A stretch of 64,000 bases of DNA, taken from NCBI GenBank assembly GCA_900541695.1, contig UQKL01000006.1, forward strand, positions 42,317 to 106,316. The letters are read 5' to 3'. Origin of the DNA: an uncultured Collinsella sp. Its GTDB lineage: Bacteria > Actinomycetota > Coriobacteriia > Coriobacteriales > Coriobacteriaceae. Under the pieces are notes generated by a model that did no database searches, was not told where the DNA came from, and saw only the letters and a program-made list of their open reading frames with translations. The translations under genes were made by a program, and so were the position numbers. This document shows, one piece after another, positions 39,360 through 47,768 of this stretch. Position 1 is the first letter of the stretch; every line of letters starts with the position of its first letter.

Positions 39360-42247
39360 TCGAGGACGCCGTATCTCCTGGAACGCCGCAGTTCGTCATC
39401 GATTCTTACGCCACGCTCGCCGAGCGCGCTAAGACGCAATCGTTTGGCCTCATCGAGGAGGACGTAATCGTCCTCGATACCGAGACCACGGGTCTTTCGG
39501 TGCAGGACAATGAACTGATTGAGATCTCGGCTGCCCGTCTTTCGGGCCGCGAGATCGTCGACCGGTTCGATACCTTCGTGCACCCCAAGCAGCTGATTCC
39601 CGCCGAGATTACCGAACTCACGAGCATTACGAACGCCGATGTGGCAGATGCTCCGTCGGCCGTCGAGGCCGTCGCGGCACTCGCCGACTTTGTGGGCGGC
39701 TGTCCTGTTATCGCGCATAACGCCACGTTTGACCGGTCGTTTATCGAGTCGGTCAAGGGCGGTGTCAACGTCAGCGACATCTGGATCGATTCGCTGGCAC
39801 TGTCGCGCATCGCACTTCCGCGCCTGGCCTCGCACAAGCTGTCTTTTATGGCCGACTTGTTTGGGTGCGATTCAGTATCGCACCGTGCGAACGCCGACGT
39901 TGATGCCCTGTGCGGTGTGTGGCGCGTGCTGTTGGTCGCACTTACCGACCTGCCTTCGGGCCTTATGGCGCGCTTGGCGGACATGCACGCGGACGTGCCT
40001 TGGTCATATCGCCCCATTTTTTCTTTTTTGGCTGGACAGAACCCGGGTTCGATATTTTCGCTCAGCGCCGCTCGTGCCGATGTGCTCAAGGCCGATCGCG
40101 CAGACGATCGCGTTGATGCGGACGAGCTGCCGGTCCTTAAGATGCCGAGTCGTGAAGAGATCGAGGCAGATTACGCCCCCGGCGGCCTGGTCAATCGCAT
40201 GTACCCCACCTATGAGCCGCGCGACGAGCAGATCGCGATGGCGGTTGAGGTTCGCGATGCGCTGGTCACGGGCACCCATCGCGTGATCGAGGCGGGCACG
40301 GGCGTCGGTAAGTCGATGGCCTATCTCGTGCCCTTCGCCGAGGCCGCCCGCCGAAACAACATTACCGTCGGCATTGCGACCAAATCGAATAATCTTGCCG
40401 ACCAGCTTATGTACCATGAGCTACCAAAGCTCGCCGAGCAGCTGGACGGGGGCCTGTCGTTTTGTGCACTCAAGGGCTATGACCACTATCCGTGTCTGCG
40501 CAAGCTCGAGCGCATGAGCCGTGGTCAGGTTGAGATCACCACCAAGCGCGATCCTGCTGACACGCTCACGGCGGTTGCGGTGATCATGGCGTATGTGTGC
40601 CAATCTGCCGATGGCGACCTCGATTCACTCGGCATTCGCTGGCGCAGCGTCAACCGTCCCGACTTTACGACGGCTTCGCGCGAGTGTGCTCGTCGTCTGT
40701 GTCCGTTCTTCCCTGACAAATGCCTGGTCCACGGGGCGCGCCGTCGTGCGGCACATGCCGACGTGGTGGTCACCAACCATTCTCTGTTGTTCCGCAACGT
40801 GGCCGCCGAGGGGAGGATTTTGCCCCCGATTCGTCACTGGGTGGTCGACGAGGCCCATTCCATCGAGCGCGAGGCCCGTCGCCAATGGGCGCGCGTGGTT
40901 TCGGCAGATGAGTCGCGCGTGCTGTTTGAGCGCTTGGGTGGGTCGAGTGCCGGCGCGCTGAGTCAGGTTTCCCGTGATTTGGCCACTTCCGAGGGCTCCA
41001 CGCTCTACCTGGGACTCACCGCCAAAGCGACGTCGACGGTTGCCCGCGCGAGCATGGCGATTGCCGATGTGTTCGATGGTGTGCGCGAGCTCGGCCGTCG
41101 CGCCCGTGGGAGCTACGATAACGCGAATCTGTGGATTGGCCCCGAGCTGCGCGAGTCGGATGACTGGCACGATTTTTTGCAGTCGGCCCATACCGCAATT
41201 GATGCGCTGGACCAGGCGGATAAAAGCGTAGACGCGCTGGTGCAGACCGTCGCCGCCGATAAGCCCGAGGTCGTTGTCGACCTAGGCGACATTTCGCGCC
41301 GTCTGCACGAGCTGGACGAGAACCTCAAACTCATCATTGAGGGTACGGATGAGCACTATGTGTACTCGCTGCAGGTGAACCGTCGGCTGCGCGCGGGCGG
41401 GGAGTCTATGACCGCCGAGCGCATCGATATCGGCGAGGCCTTGGCGAACGAGTGGCTGCCCGAAGTGCACACGGCCATCTTCGCTTCGGCGACCATGACG
41501 GTGTCCAAGAGCTTTGAGCATTTCAACCATGCTGTCGGCCTCGATCGCATCGGTGAGTCGACATCCTCATCGCTGCACCTGGATTCGAGCTATGACTTTG
41601 ACTCGAATATGGCCGTGGTCGTGGCGGGGGACATTCCCGATCCGCGCGATCGCGAGCACTATCTGTCGGCGCTCGAGCGTGTGCTGGTCGATGCCCATCT
41701 CGCCATGGGTGGATCGGTGCTCACGCTCTTCACTAACAGGCGCGACATGGAGGACCTGTATGCCCGTGTCGAGCCCAAATTGGCGCGAGCGGGCCTGGAA
41801 CTCAATTGCCAGCAGCGCAACTCGTCCCCGCGTCGCCTGCGCGATCGGTTTATCAACGAGCCGACCTCATCGCTCTTTGCGCTCAAGGCCTTTTGGGAGG
41901 GCTTTGACGCCAGCGGCGAGACACTGCGTTGCGTCATTATCCCCAAGCTGCCGTTCTCGAGCCCCACGGATCCTCTTTCGTGTGAGCGCAACCTGCGCGA
42001 AGACCGCGCCTGGGCGCGCTACTCGCTGCCCGAGGCGGTGCTCGAGGTCAAACAGGCCGCCGGCCGTCTCATCCGCTCGTCGACTGATTGCGGTGTGCTC
42101 ATCTTGGCAGATCCGCGCTTGGTGACAAAGGGCTACGGCAAGAAGTTCTTGACGTCGCTGCCCACGACTTCCTACCAGCGTATCGAGTCGGCACAGATCG
42201 GTCATTATTTGCAGCTGTGGCGTGCACGCCACGAGCGACGCCGTTAA
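39353..42247 (+). CDS. dinG: DnaQ-like exonuclease fused to DinG-type helicase
   Basis: Residues about 37-200 are a DEDD exonuclease (VLDTETTGLSV, IAHNATFDRSF, HRANADVDAL); the rest is an XPD/DinG superfamily 2 helicase with Walker A EAGTGVGKSMAYLVP, DEAH box WVVDEAHSIE and motif VI KQAAGRLIRSSTD. The cysteines CLRKLE, C(ARRLC) and CLVHG between could hold the iron-sulfur cluster of this family. Such fused proteins act in DNA repair. The ATG at 39353 overlaps ddl; 964 residues. Its stop shares bases with the stop of the convergent WYL gene. Confidence 0.93.
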   Translation: MLIEDAVSPGTPQFVIDSYATLAERAKTQSFGLIEEDVIVLDTETTGLSVQDNELIEISAARLSGREIVDRFDTFVHPKQLIPAEITELTSITNADVADAPSAVEAVAALADFVGGCPVIAHNATFDRSFIESVKGGVNVSDIWIDSLALSRIALPRLASHKLSFMADLFGCDSVSHRANADVDALCGVWRVLLVALTDLPSGLMARLADMHADVPWSYRPIFSFLAGQNPGSIFSLSAARADVLKADRADDRVDADELPVLKMPSREEIEADYAPGGLVNRMYPTYEPRDEQIAMAVEVRDALVTGTHRVIEAGTGVGKSMAYLVPFAEAARRNNITVGIATKSNNLADQLMYHELPKLAEQLDGGLSFCALKGYDHYPCLRKLERMSRGQVEITTKRDPADTLTAVAVIMAYVCQSADGDLDSLGIRWRSVNRPDFTTASRECARRLCPFFPDKCLVHGARRRAAHADVVVTNHSLLFRNVAAEGRILPPIRHWVVDEAHSIEREARRQWARVVSADESRVLFERLGGSSAGALSQVSRDLATSEGSTLYLGLTAKATSTVARASMAIADVFDGVRELGRRARGSYDNANLWIGPELRESDDWHDFLQSAHTAIDALDQADKSVDALVQTVAADKPEVVVDLGDISRRLHELDENLKLIIEGTDEHYVYSLQVNRRLRAGGESMTAERIDIGEALANEWLPEVHTAIFASATMTVSKSFEHFNHAVGLDRIGESTSSSLHLDSSYDFDSNMAVVVAGDIPDPRDREHYLSALERVLVDAHLAMGGSVLTLFTNRRDMEDLYARVEPKLARAGLELNCQQRNSSPRRLRDRFINEPTSSLFALKAFWEGFDASGETLRCVIIPKLPFSSPTDPLSCERNLREDRAWARYSLPEAVLEVKQAAGRLIRSSTDCGVLILADPRLVTKGYGKKFLTSLPTTSYQRIESAQIGHYLQLWRARHERRR

Positions 42248-43161
42248 AGCGGGCAGGTCAGGCTCTTCGCCATATCGCATAGACGCAATGCCTGGGCGGG
42301 GTCATCCAGTATGCGGATGGCTCCGCCCGCTGCGATTACCTGGCAGAACAGCCAATGCTCTGACCCATAACGCACGGTCACCGTCGCCATGTCTGCCCCG
42401 TTTGGCTCAATCGACATGATGCCGGCCCAGTCTAGGCGCTCTGCCATGTCGAGCGGCATGAGGAGTTTTGCGCTCTGCTCCGCTTGGGAAAGGGATTCGT
42501 GGAGGGACAAGGACGCGGGCGCGTGGCGCTCCACGGAATCGTCGGTAAGGGTAAGGCCTTCGATTTTGTCCATGCGGTAGGAGCGCTGCTCGTCGACTTC
42601 GACATCCCAGGCAATCAGATAGGTTTGGTCGCCATGCGTCGCGATGCGCAGGGGGTCGATGAGACGCTCACGCGGCCGTGTGTCGTCCATCGAACGGTAG
42701 ATGATGCGGCATCGAACGCCGTCTTGAATCGCGCAGTTCAGCTGTTGCCAGTGCGATCCTCGGGCAACGGTATCGACGACGCGCTGGTTGTAGCCGAGTT
42801 TCTCGGGTAGGAGGGCGTGTCGGATACGCTCTGCTGCCCGAGAGTCGATTCCCATCGATTCGAGTTCGTGGTTGAGCACGGCACCTTCGGCGGCACTTAG
42901 GCGCAAGGGCAGCACACGCCCCGCATCGCCTGTCAGGATGATGCACTCGCCGTGGCGCTCGCAGATGATGCGTGCGCCCGACTCACGGTCAGCGAGGGTC
43001 GAGACGATATCGATAATTTCGTCGAGCGCCGCACCCGTGATATCAAAACGGCTGCAGATATCCCCTCGTGTCATACCGGTCTCACCGGCAGCGTAGAGGG
43101 CCTCCATGATGTCAATCGCACGCGAGAGCCTTTGCTCGCTGGTGAGTTTACGCACGGGCAT
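42244..43161 (-). CDS. WYL-domain transcriptional regulator (PafC-like)
   Basis: In this 305-residue protein, an N-terminal helix-turn-helix (MTRGDICSRFDITGAALDEIIDIV) is followed by a central segment and a WYL domain (LIDPLRIATHGDQTYLIAWDVEVDEQRSYRMDKIEGL, with Tyr replaced in the name motif). The ATG at 43161 overlaps the upstream WYL gene by 14 bases. Paired WYL regulators in actinobacteria are PafB and PafC, which activate DNA-damage genes without LexA. The convergent neighbour is a DNA-repair helicase, which fits. Confidence 0.82.
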   Translation of the reverse strand: MPVRKLTSEQRLSRAIDIMEALYAAGETGMTRGDICSRFDITGAALDEIIDIVSTLADRESGARIICERHGECIILTGDAGRVLPLRLSAAEGAVLNHELESMGIDSRAAERIRHALLPEKLGYNQRVVDTVARGSHWQQLNCAIQDGVRCRIIYRSMDDTRPRERLIDPLRIATHGDQTYLIAWDVEVDEQRSYRMDKIEGLTLTDDSVERHAPASLSLHESLSQAEQSAKLLMPLDMAERLDWAGIMSIEPNGADMATVTVRYGSEHWLFCQVIAAGGAIRILDDPAQALRLCDMAKSLTCPL

Positions 43162-44170
43162 GCTCGTGCACCGTCCTTTCGATGAGGTGGTTCCACGCCA
43201 GTTTAAGTGCATCGGGGGCAACGGGTCTCATGCCGTCCATGGCGTGCTCCATACAAAACGAGGCAGCGGCATTAAGGTCGCGCACGCCGACGGTCCAGGT
43301 CCAACCCTCTTCGGTGTGCGTGAGCTCCCCGCGACCGCGCGTTAGGCCGCTGACCATGTCGGCCTGGGCTTGTGGGGCAAACGAAAAGGTCGCCATAACG
43401 GGCTTGCAATCGGCAAAATCAAACTCGAAGAACAGGCGATCGTTCAGGTTAAAGTCGGCGGGGATGGAGTAGGCCTTCGAGGGGCGCCATGCGCGAACGA
43501 TACGGTCGCAGCGAAACGTCCTGATTTCATCGGTGGCGTTGTCGAGTCCGCAAAAATACGCCACACCCTCGTGCTCAAACATGCCGTATACGCAGACGGT
43601 GCGCTCTTTTTGCTCCCCGTGCCCGTTTTGATACAAAAAGCGCAGTGCGCAGCGTTCGGCGAAAGCGCTCCACACCGCATCGACGGCGGGTAAGCGACGG
43701 GCGGGAGGCTCTTCTGCGGTCGATGCGCCGGTGAGGTAGGCGATCTTGGAGCGTATGTCTGCAAGCGGCGTGGCAAACGCGGCCGAACCGGTCGCAAGGG
43801 TCTGGTCGATAGCGTCGAGCAAGATGTCCGCGTCGTCTGCGGTGATGAGGCCACCGGCCGCAAACGTGTGCTCGCGATCGATGGTCCACGCGCTTTCTTC
43901 GGTTTCTTGGGCGCCTGCTGCGCGGACTTCCTTGATCGTGATTCCGCGTTCGAGGAGTTTTTCGCGATCGCGGCGAAACTTGCGCTTGTCCGAGTCGATA
44001 TTGCCCGACCCATAGCCAAGATCGGAATCCAGGACAATTTGCTCTGTGGTCAATGGCTCGGGAGAGCTGTTGAGGACAAAGAACAGATTGAGGATGCGCT
44101 GGGCGGTCTTGTCGAAACCGGGTTCCGGCGCCCCCTTTTTATTCGTTACGGTTGTATCGCTTGCCGTCAT
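43148..44170 (-). CDS. WYL-domain transcriptional regulator (PafB-like)
   Basis: The 340-residue protein has a DNA-binding N-terminal domain (TAQRILNLFFVLNSSPEPLTTEQIV, then DKRKFRRDREKLLERGI) and a WYL domain around RFLYQNGHGEQKERTVCVYGMFEHEGVAYFCGLDNATDEIRTFRCDRI. The ATG at 44170 follows GAGGA; an earlier ATG has no site. It is the first gene of the WYL pair. Confidence 0.82.
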   Translation of the reverse strand: MTASDTTVTNKKGAPEPGFDKTAQRILNLFFVLNSSPEPLTTEQIVLDSDLGYGSGNIDSDKRKFRRDREKLLERGITIKEVRAAGAQETEESAWTIDREHTFAAGGLITADDADILLDAIDQTLATGSAAFATPLADIRSKIAYLTGASTAEEPPARRLPAVDAVWSAFAERCALRFLYQNGHGEQKERTVCVYGMFEHEGVAYFCGLDNATDEIRTFRCDRIVRAWRPSKAYSIPADFNLNDRLFFEFDFADCKPVMATFSFAPQAQADMVSGLTRGRGELTHTEEGWTWTVGVRDLNAAASFCMEHAMDGMRPVAPDALKLAWNHLIERTVHEHARA

Positions 44171-44367
44171 AGAATCCTCGCATGGGAAGGTGTTTGATGC
44201 CATGATTTTAGTCCGATATGGAGATTAGGCTATATCCTTGTCCGCTTGGGGCGTTAAGATGCCCAGAATTCGGCCGTTTGCGCCCGCTCGGGGTATACTT
44301 TCGACTATATACGGTTCTAATGTGCATACATTGGGCCTATTTGTCGGATTATGGATGTGGAGCGCAT

Positions 44368-47300
44368 ATGGCGAACACCCAGAACTATATTAACCACCTG
44401 TTGCAGAACACTGGCATCACGCCGGCGTGCAGCGAAGAAGAGCGCTTGGCTGCCGAAGATATCGCTCAAATTTTCCGCAACCACGGCTTTGATCCCGAGG
44501 TGCAGGAGTTTAATGCTCCCGCGCCGAGCAGGATGGCGTTTGCCGTTACGGGCATTCTGGCATTCGCCGGTGCCCTGCTTATGGGCATCGGTGGCGGTAT
44601 CGGCTTAGTCGGCACCCTGTTGGCCATTGTCGGAGCCGTGCTCTATGTGCTCGAGAGAACCGGGCGTCCCGTGATCTCGCGCCTGGGCAAGACGGGCGTG
44701 AGCCAAAACGTCATCGCCTACCACAAGGCGTCGGGCCCGCTTGCCTCTCCGCGCAATCGCCCGGTTGTCGTCGTCGCGCACTATGACTCCCCGCGCGCCG
44801 AACTGCTCGCTCGCGAGCCCTATGCGCCGTACCGAGCGCTGATCGCCAAATTGCTCCCGATTGCCACGATTGCTCCCGCGGCTATTGCCATCCTGCGCAT
44901 CTTGCCGCTTCCCGGCGCGTTGAAGGTCCTGCTGTGGATTGTCGCGATCCTTGCCTCCCTCGTGGCGCTCGCCAATGCCGCCAATATCATTTCCAATCGT
45001 TTTGTCCTTCCCTACACGTCCGGCTCGGTTTGCAACAAGTCCTCTGTTGCCGCCATGCTGGGTGTCATGGATAACGTCGCCCCCTATCAGGGTGAGAACG
45101 AGTTCCCTGACGATATTCCGTTTGACACGTATTTTGGCGAGCAGAAGCGTCGCGCCGAGGAGATGGCGCGCGCGGCAGCCGAGTACGCCGCGGCCCAGCA
45201 GCAAAACGATTACGGCAATACCATCGAGTACGAAGAGCCTGCCTATACCGAGGATGAGTATGGCCAGCCGGTCGCTCCCGAGGGTGAGCAGGGCGAGGCT
45301 TTTGATGAGCAAATCGATGGATTCGAAGGTGCTTCTGCCGACGAGACCCTGATTGGCGTCATTGCACCCGAGTCCCAGGTCCAAGATATTCCGGCCGAGG
45401 AGCCCGTTGCAGACGAGTCCGCTGCCGAGTCGGCAGAGGAGCCTGCCGCGGCCGAGCAGGCCGAGCCCGAGCCCAAGCTTTATCGCAATGCCGCCGGCAA
45501 CATCCGGTTTGGCTCGGATGCCATCCGTGCCCTGGGAATGCTTCCCGAGTCCTGTACGCTCGATTACGAAGAGGGCGAGGAGCCGACGTTCGAGCCCGCG
45601 CCCCAGCCCGATCCGGTCGTGGCTGCGCAGCCCGATGAGGCCAATGCCGTCGAGACGGAAGCCGATGCGGAGACTGCTATCGATCCCGCAGCCGGTCTGG
45701 ACGTCATGGCGCCTGCTCCGGCGCCCGAGGAGCTCGATAATACCGAGGACGACTACGATGCGTATCCGCAGCGTGTGTCCTACGAGAGCGACACCGATTT
45801 TTCTGCCGAGCTTCCGGTGACGACGCCCCATGCCGATATCGCTTCCGCGTTTTCTTCGATCGGTGCCAGCGCCTCCCATTTCTTTAAGGGGGCATTCGAA
45901 AAGGGCAAGAAACTCGTTGACGACTTTGAGGAAAAGCGCGCCGCTGCCCGCGAGGCAGCCGAGCGCGAGGCTGCAGCCCAGCAACAGGCGGCCGAGGCCG
46001 AGCGCGAGCGCGCGGCACAGGAATTTGAGCAAAACGACGCCGAGCAGCCGGTATCGCCGGTATCCGTTGATGTTGCCGACGCCACGACGTCTTTCGAGGC
46101 GCCGCAGCCTTCGCCTGCGGAAGTTGCCGGGGAGACGGCGACTTTCGAAACCCAACAGCCAGTCGACAGCACTGTGTCGTTTGATGCCACGATGACGTTT
46201 GAGAAGCAGGGCACCGCTATCGCCGAGCCCCTTTCCGCTCCTGTCGAGGACGAGCCCGCTGCGCCCGATACGGTCGAGGATCAATCTGTGGCGGAACAGG
46301 TCGCTGCGGACAGCTCCGAGCAAGAGCCTGAGCCCGTGGCCCCCGAAGCTCCGCAGGCGGATGAGTCGAGGCCCTACTCTACGCAGATCTTCACCATGCC
46401 CGCGCCGAGTGATCCCGGCGCCACGGTTGCCAATGCTGCTCCGTCGCAGGCCGAGACGGTCGATGCTCTGATGGCTCAGATCTCGTCTCAGGCGTCGCCG
46501 CGCCCGAACATGAACGTTCCCGACCCGGCATCCGCGCCGGCTCCCATGCCCTCTGCGTCTCCGCTGGCCTCGGTCCCCGATCCCTCGATGCCTTCGATGC
46601 AGCAGGCCAATGTCGCCTCGCGCACCTCGCTGTTCGACCTTCCCGACCCTTCGGCTCAGGTTAACGATCCCTTCGCGACGGCACAGGGGCCCGAGCCCAC
46701 ATCGGCTCCGGTTGTTCCCCCCATGCCGGTCAGCTCGGATGTTCAGCCGCTTGAGACTATCTCGGCTCCTGCCGCTCCGGCCGCCAAGCCGCAAAAGCGC
46801 GGCTTGGGCGGTCTGTTCGGTCGCAAAAAGAAAAACGAGCAGGACAGCATGAGCGATTGGCTTGGTGTCGAGGATGATTACGACGCCAAGAAGTCTGGTC
46901 GCGGTATCGGCTCGTGGGATAACTTCGAGGATGACGACGACGGCTGGAAGGGCGGTGCCACGTCTTCCGATGGAGCTTCCGCCGAGGATATGCTCGCTGC
47001 CGTTGCCTCCATGGGCGATGACGAGCTGCTTGGCCACGACATCTGGTTTGTGGCTACAGGCGCTTCCGATTGCGACGGCGCCGGCATGAAGGCGTTCCTG
47101 GCCGCGCATCGCGACAAGCTCCGCGGTGTGTTCTTTATCAACCTTGAGTCCATTGGTGCCGGTAGGCTTTCGGTCGTGACGGTCGAGGGCGAGCAGCAGC
47201 TGCTCAAGGGTGACCGACGCATCATGAACTTGGTCAACAAGGTGTGCAAGTCGTTCCATGTCGATTGCGGTGCATTTGAGATGCCCTATGCCAAGACCGA

Positions 47301-47466
47301 TGCCTATGCTGCTCTCGAGGCAAGCCGACGCGCCCTTACCATTGCCGGCGTCGACGGCCCACGTTTGGCATGCGCTCACACTGAGGACGATCTGCCGTAC
47401 AACGTCAATCCGACAAATATCGCTACGGTGTCCGAGGTCGTGACCGAGGTCATTCGTCGTTCGTAG
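44368..47466 (+). CDS. M28-peptidase-like membrane protein with a huge disordered insertion
   Basis: The start (MANTQNYINHLLQNTGITPACSEEE) and the segments VVVVAHYDSPRAE and HDIWFVATGASDCDGAGMKAF match zinc aminopeptidases of family M28, with membrane segments at about 57-95 and 160-205. Between the HxD half and the second half lie about 600 residues rich in Glu, Ala and Pro, including a probable coiled coil (EKRAAAREAAEREAAAQQQAAEAERERA). The usual catalytic Glu-Glu position reads Ser-Asp, so peptidase activity is doubtful. 1032 residues; GGAG precedes the ATG at 44368. Confidence 0.75.
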   Translation: MANTQNYINHLLQNTGITPACSEEERLAAEDIAQIFRNHGFDPEVQEFNAPAPSRMAFAVTGILAFAGALLMGIGGGIGLVGTLLAIVGAVLYVLERTGRPVISRLGKTGVSQNVIAYHKASGPLASPRNRPVVVVAHYDSPRAELLAREPYAPYRALIAKLLPIATIAPAAIAILRILPLPGALKVLLWIVAILASLVALANAANIISNRFVLPYTSGSVCNKSSVAAMLGVMDNVAPYQGENEFPDDIPFDTYFGEQKRRAEEMARAAAEYAAAQQQNDYGNTIEYEEPAYTEDEYGQPVAPEGEQGEAFDEQIDGFEGASADETLIGVIAPESQVQDIPAEEPVADESAAESAEEPAAAEQAEPEPKLYRNAAGNIRFGSDAIRALGMLPESCTLDYEEGEEPTFEPAPQPDPVVAAQPDEANAVETEADAETAIDPAAGLDVMAPAPAPEELDNTEDDYDAYPQRVSYESDTDFSAELPVTTPHADIASAFSSIGASASHFFKGAFEKGKKLVDDFEEKRAAAREAAEREAAAQQQAAEAERERAAQEFEQNDAEQPVSPVSVDVADATTSFEAPQPSPAEVAGETATFETQQPVDSTVSFDATMTFEKQGTAIAEPLSAPVEDEPAAPDTVEDQSVAEQVAADSSEQEPEPVAPEAPQADESRPYSTQIFTMPAPSDPGATVANAAPSQAETVDALMAQISSQASPRPNMNVPDPASAPAPMPSASPLASVPDPSMPSMQQANVASRTSLFDLPDPSAQVNDPFATAQGPEPTSAPVVPPMPVSSDVQPLETISAPAAPAAKPQKRGLGGLFGRKKKNEQDSMSDWLGVEDDYDAKKSGRGIGSWDNFEDDDDGWKGGATSSDGASAEDMLAAVASMGDDELLGHDIWFVATGASDCDGAGMKAFLAAHRDKLRGVFFINLESIGAGRLSVVTVEGEQQLLKGDRRIMNLVNKVCKSFHVDCGAFEMPYAKTDAYAALEASRRALTIAGVDGPRLACAHTEDDLPYNVNPTNIATVSEVVTEVIRRS

Positions 47467-47487
47467 GTTGACCTATAAGGAGTCTGC

Positions 47488-47706
47488 GTGTTTTCGTACA
47501 TCAAGCGCCACTGGCCCGTCTATCTCATCTTGGCCCTGATCGCCATTGTCCTTGGTTTCGGGGCCGCGTATATCGTGGGCGTTAAAGGCTCAACGCCTGA
47601 GTCCACGATTAGCGAAGAAGTGGAGCACGAGCAGAGTTTGGGAGCCGATGGCATCTCCGAGTCCGATCAAGCGCTCATCGACGGTGGGTCTGCATCTGGG
47701 GAATAG
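47488..47706 (+). CDS. Small single-pass membrane protein
   Basis: The 72-residue protein has one membrane helix (about 11-30, VYLILALIAIVLGFGAAYIV) and an acidic C-terminal tail. Start is GTG at 47488 after AAGGAG, 21 bp after the M28-like gene, probably its operon partner. No family recognised. Confidence 0.75.
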   Translation: MFSYIKRHWPVYLILALIAIVLGFGAAYIVGVKGSTPESTISEEVEHEQSLGADGISESDQALIDGGSASGE

Positions 47707-47726
47707 CCATTTCGCCACGAACGAAT

Positions 47727-47763
47727 AAGAGGCGAGCCGGGAGACGGGCTCGCCTCTTTTTTA
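47727..47763. terminator. Bidirectional terminator
   Basis: GAGGCGAGCC and GGGCTCGCCTC pair around GGGAGAC and are followed by TTTTTTATT on the plus strand. It separates the small membrane protein from the convergent adhesin gene. Confidence 0.85.
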
Positions 47764-47768
47764 TTGCG

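Noticed and set aside
44605..47379. 924-codon minus-strand frame opposite the M28-like gene
   Set aside because: The Arg/Gly/Leu-rich translation is typical of antisense frames in high-GC DNA. The plus frame has a ribosome binding site, membrane segments and peptidase motifs.
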